Shown one piece after another: positions 26,717 through 37,592 of a DNA stretch of 64,000 nt. Every line of letters begins with the position of its first letter. The stretch's first letter is position 1. The stretch lies in contig CACNXQ010000002.1 in assembly GCA_902624455.1 (NCBI GenBank), positions 207,353-271,352 on the forward strand, in the 5' to 3' direction. A program made the translations under genes and the position numbers. The notes beneath the pieces were generated by a model that saw only the letters and a program-made list of their open reading frames with translations, ran no database searches and was not told where the DNA came from. Origin of the DNA: an uncultured Pelagibacteraceae bacterium. Its GTDB lineage: Bacteria; Pseudomonadota; Alphaproteobacteria; Pelagibacterales; AG-422-B15.

Positions 26717-28264
26717 CTAAATTCCTGCCATTTGTGCTGGTGCAGTTTTTTCTCTTTTTATTATCAATTTATTAAGGGCATTTATATATGCTTTTGCAGA
26801 AGCTACAAGAGTGTCGGTATCAGCTCCTAAGCCAACAACAGTTTTACCTTCTTCAGACAATCTTACAGAAACCTCAGCTTGAGCATCAGTACCCTCGGTA
26901 ACTGCATGAACTTGATAAAGAAGTAATTTTGCTTTATGAGGCACAATCTGACTTAACCCATTAAAGATGGCATCAACAGGGCCATCCCCTGTAGAAATAA
27001 TATTCTTTGTTTCATCATTTACGACTAAATTGATTTCAGCTTTTTGAGGGCCCTTTGTCCCTGCAACAACCTGAAGATCTTTAAGTATCACTGTATCATT
27101 TACCCGAATTACTTGATCATCGATAATGGCGATAATATCCTCATCATAGATAGTCTTTTTCTTATCAGCTAAACTCTTAAACTTTTCAAAAGCTTCTTCA
27201 ACGGCATTATCACTAATGCTATAGCCTAATTCACTTATTTTTTGTTTAAATGCATGTCTGCCTGAATGCTTTCCCATTACTAAGTTAGACTCTGAAACTC
27301 CAACGCTTTCAGGAGTCATGATTTCATATGTTTTGTTGTTTTTAAGCATCCCATCTTGGTGAATGCCTGCTTCGTGTGCAAATGCATTTTTACCAACTAT
27401 TGCTTTATTAAATTGAACAGGAAACCCTGTAACTGCAGAAACTAATTTAGAAGTTTTTGCAATATTTTCAGTCTTAATATTGGTGCTAAAAGGCATTAAG
27501 TCATTTCTGGTCCTTATAGCCATCACAATTTCTTCCATTGCTGCATTACCAGCTCTCTCACCTAAACCATTTATAGTACACTCAACTTGACGAGCACCTG
27601 CTTTTACGCCTGCAAGAGAATTTGCTACAGCTAATCCTAAATCATTATGACAATGAGTTGACAAAGTCACTTTGTCTATATTTGGAACACTATTCATTAA
27701 ATGTTCAATTATATTAGTAAACTCCTCTGGAACAGAATATCCAACAGTGTCAGGAATATTGATTGTTGTTGCTCCATTTTTAATTGCAGCTTCAACTGTT
27801 CTGCACATGAAGTCTAGTGATGTTCTTGTACCATCTTCACAAGACCACTCAACATCATCACACAAATTTCTTGCAAAAGAGACACTATCAATAACTTTTT
27901 CGTATACTTCATCTGCATTTAATTGAAGTTTATGCTCCATGTGCAAATCACTTGTTGAAATAAAAGTATGTATTCTTGGTTGTGCTGCGTTCTTTAAAGC
28001 ATCAGCTGCAGTTTGAATATCATGTTTAGAGGCACGGCTTAAAGCACATACACTAGATTTTTTTACTGCTTCCGAAACACGCGATACAGCTTCAAAGTCA
28101 CCTTTAGATGCAGCAGGAAATCCTGCTTCAATAATATCTACTCCAAGTTCTTCGAGTGCCGCAGCAATTTTTAATTTCTCTTCAATGTTCATTGAGGCAC
28201 CTGGAGATTGCTCTCCATCTCTCAATGTAGTATCAAATATCTTAATATAATTTTGGTTTGTCAT
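26717..28264 (-). CDS. leuA: 2-isopropylmalate synthase
   Basis: 515 aa, the common bacterial type with a C-terminal leucine-sensing domain. The catalytic TIM barrel begins with DTTLRDGEQSPGASM and contains STHCHNDLGLAVAN with metal-binding His residues and the GERAGNAAMEE loop. The C-terminal domain carries the GDGPVDAIFNG segment of the allosteric region. It condenses acetyl-CoA and 2-oxoisovalerate, the first step of leucine synthesis. AAGAGG lies 7 bases before the ATG. A leader peptide with six Leu codons precedes it and can pair with this ribosome site. Confidence 0.97.
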   Translation of the reverse strand: MTNQNYIKIFDTTLRDGEQSPGASMNIEEKLKIAAALEELGVDIIEAGFPAASKGDFEAVSRVSEAVKKSSVCALSRASKHDIQTAADALKNAAQPRIHTFISTSDLHMEHKLQLNADEVYEKVIDSVSFARNLCDDVEWSCEDGTRTSLDFMCRTVEAAIKNGATTINIPDTVGYSVPEEFTNIIEHLMNSVPNIDKVTLSTHCHNDLGLAVANSLAGVKAGARQVECTINGLGERAGNAAMEEIVMAIRTRNDLMPFSTNIKTENIAKTSKLVSAVTGFPVQFNKAIVGKNAFAHEAGIHQDGMLKNNKTYEIMTPESVGVSESNLVMGKHSGRHAFKQKISELGYSISDNAVEEAFEKFKSLADKKKTIYDEDIIAIIDDQVIRVNDTVILKDLQVVAGTKGPQKAEINLVVNDETKNIISTGDGPVDAIFNGLSQIVPHKAKLLLYQVHAVTEGTDAQAEVSVRLSEEGKTVVGLGADTDTLVASAKAYINALNKLIIKREKTAPAQMAGI

Positions 28265-28270
28265 AATAAT

Positions 28271-28365
28271 TCCTCTTAGTAGCTGTCAAATGTGTTTAAA
28301 TTAAGTAATCCCCCAAAGGCAAATTATACCCGGGGGCAAATAAGCAGCTCTAACAGTAGAAGAGG
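28271..28365 (-). promoter_or_regulatory. Predicted leucine-responsive attenuator of leuA
   Basis: On the minus strand the segment CCTCTTCTACTG (28365-28354), which codes the first Leu codons of the leader peptide, is nearly complementary to CAGCTACTAAGAGG (28285-28272), which contains the leuA Shine-Dalgarno site. A second hairpin, CCCCC (28336-28332) with GGGGG (28314-28310), spans the leader stop codon. There is no U run after either stem, so control of translation by hiding the ribosome site is more likely than transcription termination. Confidence 0.5.
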
Positions 28366-28437
28366 TGAGATAAATAATGAGCAAATAGAAACTGAAATTC
28401 CATGCTTAAAATTTAGTATTTGCGCAATATTTCTCAT
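28324..28437 (-). CDS. leuL: leuA leader peptide with leucine-codon run
   Basis: A 37-codon frame starts at ATG 28437 and stops at TAA 28326-28324, 60 nt before leuA. It begins MRNIAQILNF. Near its end it reads four consecutive Leu codons (CTT CTA CTG TTA), a Glu, then two more Leu (CTG CTT). This is the hallmark of a leucine attenuation leader. Codons CCT CTT at 28365-28360, at the beginning of the Leu run, are complementary to the leuA ribosome-binding site. The name leuL is by analogy; no homology search was possible. Confidence 0.72.
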   Translation of the reverse strand: MRNIAQILNFKHGISVSICSLFISPLLLLELLICPRV

Positions 28438-28554
28438 AAATATAATCGAATTAATATCTGCAACAATTATATGAAATTCGTAAATATTTCAATGAATTAG
28501 TGACTAAATCTAAAATATTGCTAAAAAAAGCTGTTTTATCAATTAATTATGAGT

Positions 28555-30091
<1,537 letters not shown>

Positions 30092-30092
<1 letters not shown>

Positions 30093-31861
30093 TAAACTAA
30101 GACCTTACCTTCTTCAGAAATTTCTTCTTTTTCAGTTTCGTTGCCTAGTAACATTTCATTGTGAGGTTTACCCGCAGGTATCATTGGAAAAACATTTTCA
30201 TTTTCATCCACTACACAGTCAAAAATTACTGGACCATCAAAATCTATCATTTCGTTAATTGCTTTATCTAAGTCTTTTGACTTTTCTACTCTGATACCTT
30301 TAGCGCCATAAGCTTCAGCTAACTTTACGAAGTCAGGAAGTGCATCTGTATAACTATGAGAATATCTTTTATCATGAAGCAATTCCTGCCATTGACGAAC
30401 CATTCCCATATACTGGTTATTTATTATAAATATTTTTACAGGCAGTTTATGCTGTATTGCAGTAGACATCTCCTGAATACACATCAAGATTGAAGCCTCA
30501 CCCGCAATATCTATCACTAATTTATCAGGATGTGCTACTTGTGCTCCAATTGCAGCCGGTAACCCAAAACCCATAGTACCAAGAGCACCTGAAGTAATCC
30601 ATCTATTAGGCTTAGCAAATTTATAATATTGCGCTGCCCACATTTGATGTTGACCAACTTCAGTTGTAATAAATGCATCCTTGTCTTTTGTTAGCTCATA
30701 AAGTCTTTGAATAGCATGTTGAGGTTTTATAGTATCCTTGCTGTTCTCAAATTTAAGGGAGTCTTTTTCTTTCCACTTATCAATAGTTTTCCACCATTCT
30801 TTCAATGAAGGTTTGTTTATTTTATAAACTTTTGATTTCCACAACTTTATTGCATCCTCAAGAACATGCGCAACATCTCCCACTAAAGCAACATCAACGT
30901 CAACAATCTTGTTTATAGAAGAAGGATCAATATCAATATGAATTTTTTTTGAATTTGGTGAAAAATCATCAATCTTGCCGGTGATACGATCATCAAATCT
31001 TGCGCCAATATTTATCATTAAATCACACTTATTCATTGCCATATTCGCCTCATATGTTCCATGCATGCCAAGCATTCCAATGAACTGCTCATCATCACCA
31101 GGATAAGCTCCAAGACCCTGTAAAGTGGATGTTATTGGGAAGCCAGTGATACGAACAAACTCACGAAGAAGTTGAACTGCAGCATTACCAGAATTGATAA
31201 CGCCACCACCAGTATAGAAGATAGGATTTTCAGCTTGAGAAATTAATTTCAATGCTTCATCAATAGTATCTATGTTTGCTTTTAATTTTGGTCGATAAGA
31301 TTTGTGTTTGATTGTTTCAGGTCCAATGTAGGTTCCAATTTGAAACTGGATGTCCTTTGGTATATCAACTAAAACAGGTCCTGGTCGACCAGAAGAGGCA
31401 ACATAAAACGCTTCATGAAGTATTCTAGATAAATCATCAATATTTTTAACAAGCCAATTATGTTTTGTACAAGGTCTCGTAATACCAACTGCATCGCACT
31501 CTTGAAAAGCATCGGTTCCAATAAGATGAGTTGGAACTTGGCCGCTGATGCATACAAGAGGAATAGAATCCATCATTGCATCCGTTAATCCTGTTACTGC
31601 ATTGGTAACCCCTGGACCAGAGGTTACAAGCATCACTCCAACTTTTCCGCTTGATCTTGCATATCCTTCTGCAGCATGAGAAGCTCCTTGTTCGTGCCTC
31701 ACAAGAAAGTGTCTAATCTGGTGATTATTTTCTTTAGTTTTCGCTAACTCATCATATATGGGAAGCACTGCCCCGCCTGGGTAACCAAAAATTGTATCAA
31801 CCTGTTGATCCTCAAGGGCCTTTAATACCATTTGAGCGCCCGTTAACTGATTATTTACCAT
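30092..31861 (-). CDS. ilvB: Acetolactate synthase large (catalytic) subunit
   Basis: 589 aa ThDP enzyme. The catalytic Glu lies in VRHEQGASHAAEGYAR near residue 60, the FAD domain in the middle (TLQGLGAYPGDD), and the ThDP-Mg motif from GEASILMCIQEM to NNQYMGMVRQWQ near residues 450-480. GDGS is replaced by AGEAS, as in many acetohydroxyacid synthases (where it is GDAS), a mild variation. Condenses pyruvate with pyruvate or 2-oxobutyrate. AAAGGA precedes the ATG at 31861. Confidence 0.97.
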
Positions 31862-31891
31862 AAATATATCCTTTAAAAATCCTAGCTGCTT

Positions 31892-31906
31892 TTATAACAA
31901 AAGCAT
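31892..31906 (-). other. Mini-ORF Met-Leu-Leu-Leu-stop upstream of ilvB
   Basis: Thirty nt before ilvB the minus strand reads ATG CTT TTG TTA TAA, three leucine codons in a four-codon frame. It is embedded in a short hairpin (GCTTTT/AAAAGC, 31888-31904). It could be a minimal leader for leucine sensing, or chance in AT-rich DNA. A TTGACA (31911-31916) lies upstream, but its spacing (14 nt) to TATAAA is too short for a good promoter. Confidence 0.2.
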
Positions 31907-31954
31907 GAGTTGTCAAATAAATTAAATTATTGATATAAAAAGTACCAAAATATT

Positions 31955-32836
31955 TTATATATATTTCTTAAAATCTATGTTAGAGGTAATATTATTACTT
32001 TTTATCCAGGTTTGTTGTCTCTTTATATAATTTCTTGTTTTTTGTACCGTTTCTTCTTTGCAGTCATCAAGTGAATATTTGTTATCTAAATATTTACTTA
32101 TTTCGCGAACACCTATCGCCTTCATTATACTTCTATTAGGGTCAATCTCCTCTTTCCTTAAATTTTCAACTTCCTCAATAGCTCCATTATCAATCATAGC
32201 ACTAAATCGAATTTTAGCTTTTTCGTAAATTGTACTTCTGTCTTCATTTAAAAGAATAATTTTATAATTTACATTTTCGAATATCTTTTCTGGTTTTACT
32301 TGCCATTCTTCTAATGAATGTCCTGTTTCCATAAGTAATGAATAACTTCTTTTTAATCTCTGCGTATCGGTTTCCTTTATCTTGGTATTTTTATTGTGTT
32401 CTAATAAAACTTTGTAAAGGTAATTAGCACCATTTTTTACGAAACTATCATCCGTATTTTTAATCGTACTATCAGATATATCTGGAATATGAGAGATGCC
32501 CTGCATAAGACCTTTTAAATAAAGGCCAGTACCACCAACTAGGATAGGTATTTTTTTTTCTCCCCAACAGTTTTCAATTTCAATTTTTGCAAGGTTTAAC
32601 CATTTTGCTACCGTGCAGTTTTCTTTTCCGTCAATTATCCCATATAGTCTATGATCTATTAATTTCTCATCTTGACAAGAAGGTCGTGAAGATAAAATTC
32701 TTAATTGTTGATATACTTGTAAGCTATCGAAGTTAATAATTGGAGAGTCTAATTTGGTTGAAATCTGTTTTGCTAAATCAGATTTACCACTTGCAGTTGG
32801 GCCGAAGATAACAAAAACTTCCTTATCTTGCATCAA
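31955..32836 (-). CDS. miaA: tRNA dimethylallyltransferase
   Basis: 293 aa. P-loop FGPTASGKSDLA lies near residues 11-22, DSLQVY near 38, the conserved LVGGTGLYLKGL near 100 and RQQTWIKSN at the C-terminus. MiaA puts an isopentenyl group on A37 of tRNAs that read U-starting codons. The first Met may be residue 1 or 2 (MMQ). It sits 6 nt after the degP stop. The zinc-finger-like tail seen in some orthologs is absent. Confidence 0.95.
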   Translation of the reverse strand: MMQDKEVFVIFGPTASGKSDLAKQISTKLDSPIINFDSLQVYQQLRILSSRPSCQDEKLIDHRLYGIIDGKENCTVAKWLNLAKIEIENCWGEKKIPILVGGTGLYLKGLMQGISHIPDISDSTIKNTDDSFVKNGANYLYKVLLEHNKNTKIKETDTQRLKRSYSLLMETGHSLEEWQVKPEKIFENVNYKIILLNEDRSTIYEKAKIRFSAMIDNGAIEEVENLRKEEIDPNRSIMKAIGVREISKYLDNKYSLDDCKEETVQKTRNYIKRQQTWIKSNNITSNIDFKKYI

Positions 32837-32842
32837 ATAAAA

Positions 32843-34246
32843 TCAATCAATGGATAGTCTTGCGCCAATATACTTTCTAGAATTTGGGCCAGCATAAAAT
32901 ACTATCAATACATTTTCTTTTCCTTGAGATATTACTCTTTCAATAACTTTTAATATATCTCCAGTACTTGAAATGGGCTCATTTTGCATTTCAATAATTA
33001 TGTCGTCTTTTTTAATATTTTGACGCATCAAAAATGAGTCACTGTCAACCTCAGTAAGAATTACACCACTAACTGCCGAACTCAATTGCAAGCGATTTTT
33101 ATCATCTTCTGAGAGATTTCGAATTTTGATACCTAATTCTTTTATAAAGATTGAAGATCCCTCATTTTCTATTGATGCTAGTTCTTCAAGAGATGGTTGT
33201 TTGCCTAAATTCACATACAATGTTTTTTCTTGTTCATCTCTCCATACAACTACTTTGGCTGAAACACCTATTTGAGCCTCTGCCACTAATTTTGGCAGTG
33301 TTTGTACAGATTCTACTTCATTATCATTGAACTCAATTATTATATCTCCTTCTTTTATTCCGTCTTTAAGTGCGGGACTGTCCGGAGTTAAACCTTGTAC
33401 TAATGCGCCATAAGTTTTACTTAATCCTAAACTTTGAGCTATTTCATCAGTTACTTCCTGTATTCTTACCCCAAGCCAAGCTCTTTGTATTTCACCGGTA
33501 GTTGCAAGCTGATCAATAATATTTTTTGCTAAATTAGAAGGTATGGCAAATCCAATTCCTATTGACCCACCACTTGGAGATATTATCATCGAATTGACTC
33601 CAATTACTTTACCATCCAAATCAAAAAGCGGGCCACCAGAGTTGCCTCTATTGATTGACGCATCAGTTTGAATAAAATCATCGTATCTTCCACCCAACAT
33701 ACGCCCTCTTGCAGATACTATTCCTGCAGTAACCGTACCACCTAAACCATGAGGATTTCCAATTGCCATTACCCAATTACCAACTTTAGCAGTGTCTGAG
33801 TCTCCAAACTCCAAATGTGGAAGATCTTTTCCATTAACTTTTAAAAGTGCCAAATCAGTTTCGGCATCAAATGCAATAAGTTCTGCTTCTAATTTTAATC
33901 CATCTGTAAATGTAACTCTTATATCTGAAGCATTTTCAACAACATGATTATTAGTAACGATATATCCATCCTCTGAAATAACAAATCCTGAACCTAATGA
34001 GCTGAACTCTCGCTCTGAAGGTTCGGGGTTTGGCATATTAAATGGAAAGTTAAAAAAATCTTCGATCGATGGCATATCTTGTCCACTTTGTTCAATAATG
34101 CCTGTAGTTGAAATATTGACTACGGATGGGGAAACTTTTTCTGCAAGATCGGCAAATGTATCTGGTCCATTAAAAGCTTGGGCTAAGCTAAAGGGAAGAA
34201 TATTGATTAAAACCAGATAAAATGTAAAACGGAAAAACTTTGTCAT
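32843..34246 (-). CDS. degP: Periplasmic serine protease/chaperone of the Do (DegP/DegQ) family
   Basis: 467 aa. The signal peptide ends near LAQA (residue 24). The trypsin-like domain has His in TNNHVVENA (about 102), Asp in ETDLALLKV (about 132) and Ser in GNSGGPLF (about 206). Two PDZ domains follow, with AWLGVRIQEV starting the first and a shorter second one at the C-terminus. Periplasmic quality control. Its ATG overlaps the DUF2065 stop (ATGA). The neighbours hflK/hflC and DUF2065 are the usual alphaproteobacterial partners. Confidence 0.95.
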   Translation of the reverse strand: MTKFFRFTFYLVLINILPFSLAQAFNGPDTFADLAEKVSPSVVNISTTGIIEQSGQDMPSIEDFFNFPFNMPNPEPSEREFSSLGSGFVISEDGYIVTNNHVVENASDIRVTFTDGLKLEAELIAFDAETDLALLKVNGKDLPHLEFGDSDTAKVGNWVMAIGNPHGLGGTVTAGIVSARGRMLGGRYDDFIQTDASINRGNSGGPLFDLDGKVIGVNSMIISPSGGSIGIGFAIPSNLAKNIIDQLATTGEIQRAWLGVRIQEVTDEIAQSLGLSKTYGALVQGLTPDSPALKDGIKEGDIIIEFNDNEVESVQTLPKLVAEAQIGVSAKVVVWRDEQEKTLYVNLGKQPSLEELASIENEGSSIFIKELGIKIRNLSEDDKNRLQLSSAVSGVILTEVDSDSFLMRQNIKKDDIIIEMQNEPISSTGDILKVIERVISQGKENVLIVFYAGPNSRKYIGARLSID

Positions 34247-34431
34247 TCAATTACTGTCCATAACATAAGAAAACCTAATATAGCTGACATTAGTCCTCCC
34301 CATTTAAGTGTATCGTTATTCATTTCAAGCATTTTTTGTATCATAGATTTCATTCTATTAGGAAATACGGCATAAAGAAGGCCTTCAATAATTAATAGTA
34401 ATCCAAGAGAACCTAAAATGAATGTAATCAT
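34243..34431 (-). CDS. DUF2065 small inner-membrane protein
   Basis: 62 aa with two membrane segments separated by a basic loop (FPNRMKSMIQKML). Length, GLLLIIEGLLYAVFP and GGLMSAILGFLMLW fit DUF2065, a small family of unknown function that regularly sits between hflC and degP-type genes. It begins 15 nt after hflC and overlaps degP by 4 nt. Confidence 0.88.
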   Translation of the reverse strand: MITFILGSLGLLLIIEGLLYAVFPNRMKSMIQKMLEMNNDTLKWGGLMSAILGFLMLWTVIE

Positions 34432-34446
34432 TTATATAAAGAATTT

Positions 34447-35316
34447 TTATTCTATGCTGTCGTCATAAGATCCAAAATACTGAAAGAATTCGCTATCAGG
34501 TGAAAGGATCATTGTTGTATCTGAACTTTTTAAGCCCTCAGCATAGGCTTGCATTGCCCTGTAGAATGCAAAGAATTCAGGATCTTTACCAAAAGCGTCT
34601 GCAAAAACTTTATTTGCCATACCGTCACCTTCACCACGAATAATATTAGCTTGCTTCTCGGCTTGAGACTTTATTATGGTTACTTCTTTGTCTGCAGTTG
34701 AACGAATTTTTTGCGCCATCTCTGCACCTTTTGCTCTAAATTCTCTTGCTTCTCGTTCACGCTCGGTTTGCATTCTACCAAAAATGGCCTGGCTATTAGC
34801 TTCAGGCAAATCAGCTCTTTTAATTCTCACGTCTACAATTTCTATTCCAAAATTACTAACCTCAGCTTCAACTAGTCCCGTAATTTGCCTCATTAGTTTT
34901 GAACGATCATCTGATAAAACTGCTGATAGAGGCTCTTCACCAAGAACACCTCTTATTCTTGAGTTTACAACTGCTGAGATTCTTGAACGTGCAACATTTT
35001 CATTACCAAATGCTTTATAGAATTCAAGAACATCAACTATCTTAAATTTAACATAAGCATCAACAATTAATCTTTTCTGATCAGAAGCTATAACCTCTGC
35101 AGCAGGCGCATCGATATCTAATATACGATTATCTATAAAGATAACATTTTGAATAAATGGGATTTTAAAATTTAAGCCTGGCTCTGTGATTACTCTTTTT
35201 GGATCACCAAATTGTAACACAATTGCATTCTTAACTTCTAGCACGGTAAATAAAGTAAAGTATGCAACAACTCCAATTAATCCAATAGTAATTAGTGAGA
35301 TTCTACTAGCACTCAT
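34447..35316 (-). CDS. hflC: FtsH modulator HflC (SPFH protein)
   Basis: 289 aa. One N-terminal membrane segment, then an SPFH/band-7 domain starting LQFGDPKRVITEPGLNFKIPF (seen in parts) and a charged helical region with MQTEREREAREFRAKG and ADKEVTI. With HflK it forms the large periplasm-facing cage around FtsH. Starts 2 nt after hflK. Confidence 0.95.
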   Translation of the reverse strand: MSASRISLITIGLIGVVAYFTLFTVLEVKNAIVLQFGDPKRVITEPGLNFKIPFIQNVIFIDNRILDIDAPAAEVIASDQKRLIVDAYVKFKIVDVLEFYKAFGNENVARSRISAVVNSRIRGVLGEEPLSAVLSDDRSKLMRQITGLVEAEVSNFGIEIVDVRIKRADLPEANSQAIFGRMQTEREREAREFRAKGAEMAQKIRSTADKEVTIIKSQAEKQANIIRGEGDGMANKVFADAFGKDPEFFAFYRAMQAYAEGLKSSDTTMILSPDSEFFQYFGSYDDSIE

Positions 35317-35318
35317 GA

Positions 35319-36389
35319 TTAGTTCTGGCCCTTCTTGCTTAGTTCTGGCAATGGAAGATAAGGTACAACAGAGTCTCCTCCAGCCTTATCGATTATGACT
35401 TTATCCATATCAGAAAAAACGTCTTCCATTGTTTCATAAAAAATTCTTTTTTTTGTTACTTGAGGAGCCTTAGCATATTCCGTTTGGATCGATAAAAATC
35501 TTGCCGCTTTACCTTCACTATCTGCTATAACTTTTTGTCTATAACCTTCAGCTGATTGTAATATCTGTTCAGCTTCACCCCTTGCTCTTGGAATAATATC
35601 ATTTGCATAAGCCTCAGCCTCGTTTCTTTGACGCTCCATATCAGCTCTTGCGGCTTGTACATCTCTAAATGCATCTATAACCTGTGCAGGTGGGTCTGCT
35701 TTTTGTGTTTGAACTTGAGTGATTGAAATTCCTGTTCCATAGTCATCCATTATCTCTTGAATAAGCACTCTCGTTTTATCTTCAATCTCTGTTCTTCCTT
35801 CAGTAAGGATTGACTGCAAACCTCCTTGGCCTATCGATTGCCTCATTGCTGTCTCAGCTGCACTTTTAACTGTAAGTTCAGGGGCCTGCACATTAAATAG
35901 GAATTTGCCTGCATCATTAATGAGCCAAAAAACTGAGAAATCAATATCGACGATATTTTCATCACCAGTTAACATCAGACTTTCTTCTTCAACGTCTCTA
36001 ATAGCAGTAACTCTCGAGTCTGGACTTTGACGATAGCCAACATCGATTCTATTAATTTTTGTAACTTTTGGAGTAAAAACTCTTTCTATAGGATATGGGA
36101 GGTGATAGTTTAGGCCTGGTTGAGTAGTTTTAGTGTATTTACCAAATTGTAATACGACACCTTGTTCGTCAGGTAGAACTCTATAGAAACCACTAGCAAT
36201 CCAAATAAGAATAAGAATACCAATAATCATATATGGTCCTAATTTTCCAAAAAATGACCCTGGCATCATACCTTTGAAACGGTTTTGTGCGTTACGGATT
36301 ACGTCATCCATGTTAGGGCCAGAGCCCCTTCCGCCACCATTATTTGATGATCCCCATGGATTATTATTGTTATTATCAGACCAAGACAT
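35319..36389 (-). CDS. hflK: FtsH modulator HflK (SPFH protein)
   Basis: 356 aa. The N-terminal 35 residues are rich in Asn and Gly (NNNNPWGSSNNGGGRGSG), as in other HflK. A membrane segment at about 51-70 is followed by the band-7 domain beginning VVLQFGKYTKT and a long helical ARADMERQRNEAEAYAND region. First gene of the minus-strand run to rodA. Divergent from mrp across 120 bp. Confidence 0.95.
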   Translation of the reverse strand: MSWSDNNNNNPWGSSNNGGGRGSGPNMDDVIRNAQNRFKGMMPGSFFGKLGPYMIIGILILIWIASGFYRVLPDEQGVVLQFGKYTKTTQPGLNYHLPYPIERVFTPKVTKINRIDVGYRQSPDSRVTAIRDVEEESLMLTGDENIVDIDFSVFWLINDAGKFLFNVQAPELTVKSAAETAMRQSIGQGGLQSILTEGRTEIEDKTRVLIQEIMDDYGTGISITQVQTQKADPPAQVIDAFRDVQAARADMERQRNEAEAYANDIIPRARGEAEQILQSAEGYRQKVIADSEGKAARFLSIQTEYAKAPQVTKKRIFYETMEDVFSDMDKVIIDKAGGDSVVPYLPLPELSKKGQN

Positions 36390-36509
36390 GAATAAATATT
36401 TTCGATTTCCTATCTATATATGGTAATTTCTCTCAAAAGCAATTATTTACAAATTTTGCGATTACCCTTTATATATTGTAATTAAAATTAATAATACAAG
36501 CTCTAAAAA

Positions 36510-37592
36510 ATGGCAGAAACACTGGAAAATCAAGCTTTACACAATTTAGGGCAAATAATTGACGAAAAGCATGATCAAAACATTGTCTCTCTAGGCATGG
36601 TTAAAAGCATAAACGAAGACAATGGTAAGATTGACTGTATACTTGAGTTCAATGATATCGATCAAAACAGAAATGATAAAATCGTCGCTGATGCAAAAAA
36701 AACTTTAGAAGAAATTCCCGGTATCACCAAAGTTAATATTGTTACCACTTACCACAACGTAAACAATTCAGTTGAAAGTAACGATCTCGAGATAAGCAAG
36801 GATCATAATCTTGGTGTTTCTAAAATTAAATATATTATTGCTGTAGCCTCAGGCAAAGGTGGTGTTGGTAAATCAACTATTGCAGTCAACATTGCATCTG
36901 CATTCAAGTCTTTGGGTCTTAAAACTTGTTTACTTGATGCTGATATTTATGGTCCTTCAATTCCTAAAATGATTAATGTCAATGAAAAGCCAATTTCAGA
37001 TGGTAAAACAATTGAAACAATTAATCGTTATGGACTATCAACTATGTCTATGGGTTATATGGTTGATAATGAGAGTCCATTTGTTTGGAGAGGGCCGATG
37101 GTTATGAAGGCTATAAACGAAATGGTAGATAGAGTGAATTGGGGGAGAGCGGATATAATGGTGATCGATATGCCTCCTGGAACAGGAGATATACACTTAA
37201 GTCTTGTAAAAAAACTAAATATTTCTGGAAGTGTAATTGTTTCTACTCCTCAAGATATTGCATTAATTGATGTAATTCGTGGCTTAAAGATGTTTGAAAA
37301 AACTGAAGTTCCTATTCTTGGCATTGTTGAAAACATGAGTTATTTTTTAGCACCAGATACAGGAAAAGAATATAAACTTTATGGAGAAAGCAAAACTGAT
37401 CAAATTGCTGAGAAGTACGATTATGAGATCTTAAGTCGTATTCCACATGATCCTTTACTTTTAGAACAATGTGATAAAGGTCATCCATTAACTGACTTAG
37501 TTCCAGATCACAAAGTGAGCAAACTATTTATTGAAATGGCTGAAACAATAATAAAGAAACTAAAATTAGAAAGACTATCTGAAACTATTTAA
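36510..37592 (+). CDS. mrp: Mrp/ApbC-type P-loop Fe-S cluster carrier
   Basis: 360 aa. An N-terminal MIP18/DUF59 domain (to about residue 90) precedes the ParA-type ATPase with the deviant Walker A GKGGVGKS near residue 117, [12 protein letters not shown] and [17 protein letters not shown]. The usual C-terminal CxxC metal-binding cysteines are not obvious: the ENMSYF segment is followed by [13 protein letters not shown], where most homologs have CP/CG. So it may be a variant of the cluster-carrier group. It ends with an 8-nt overlap against the convergent thyX. Confidence 0.9.
   Translation: MAETLENQALHNLGQIIDEKHDQNIVSLGMVKSINEDNGKIDCILEFNDIDQNRNDKIVADAKKTLEEIPGITKVNIVTTYHNVNNSVESNDLEISKDHNLGVSKIKYIIAVASGKGGVGKSTIAVNIASAFKSLGLKTCLLDADIYGPSIPKMINVNEKPISDGKTIETINRYGLSTMSMGYMVDNESPFVWRGPMVMKAINEMVDRVNWGRADIMVIDMPPGTGDIHLSLVKKLNISGSVIVSTPQDIALIDVIRGLKMFEKTEVPILGIVENMSYFLAPDTGKEYKLYGESKTDQIAEKYDYEILSRIPHDPLLLEQCDKGHPLTDLVPDHKVSKLFIEMAETIIKKLKLERLSETI

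Noticed and set aside
28310..28336. CCCCC/GGGGG hairpin in the leuA leader as an intrinsic terminator
   Set aside because: No U run follows the stem and the loop is 17 nt, so termination is unlikely. It is described only as part of the leader.
31891..31916. TTGACA and TATAAA upstream of ilvB as a sigma-70 promoter
   Set aside because: The spacer is only 14 nt, too short for a normal promoter, and the TATAAA overlaps the small hairpin. Not listed as a promoter.
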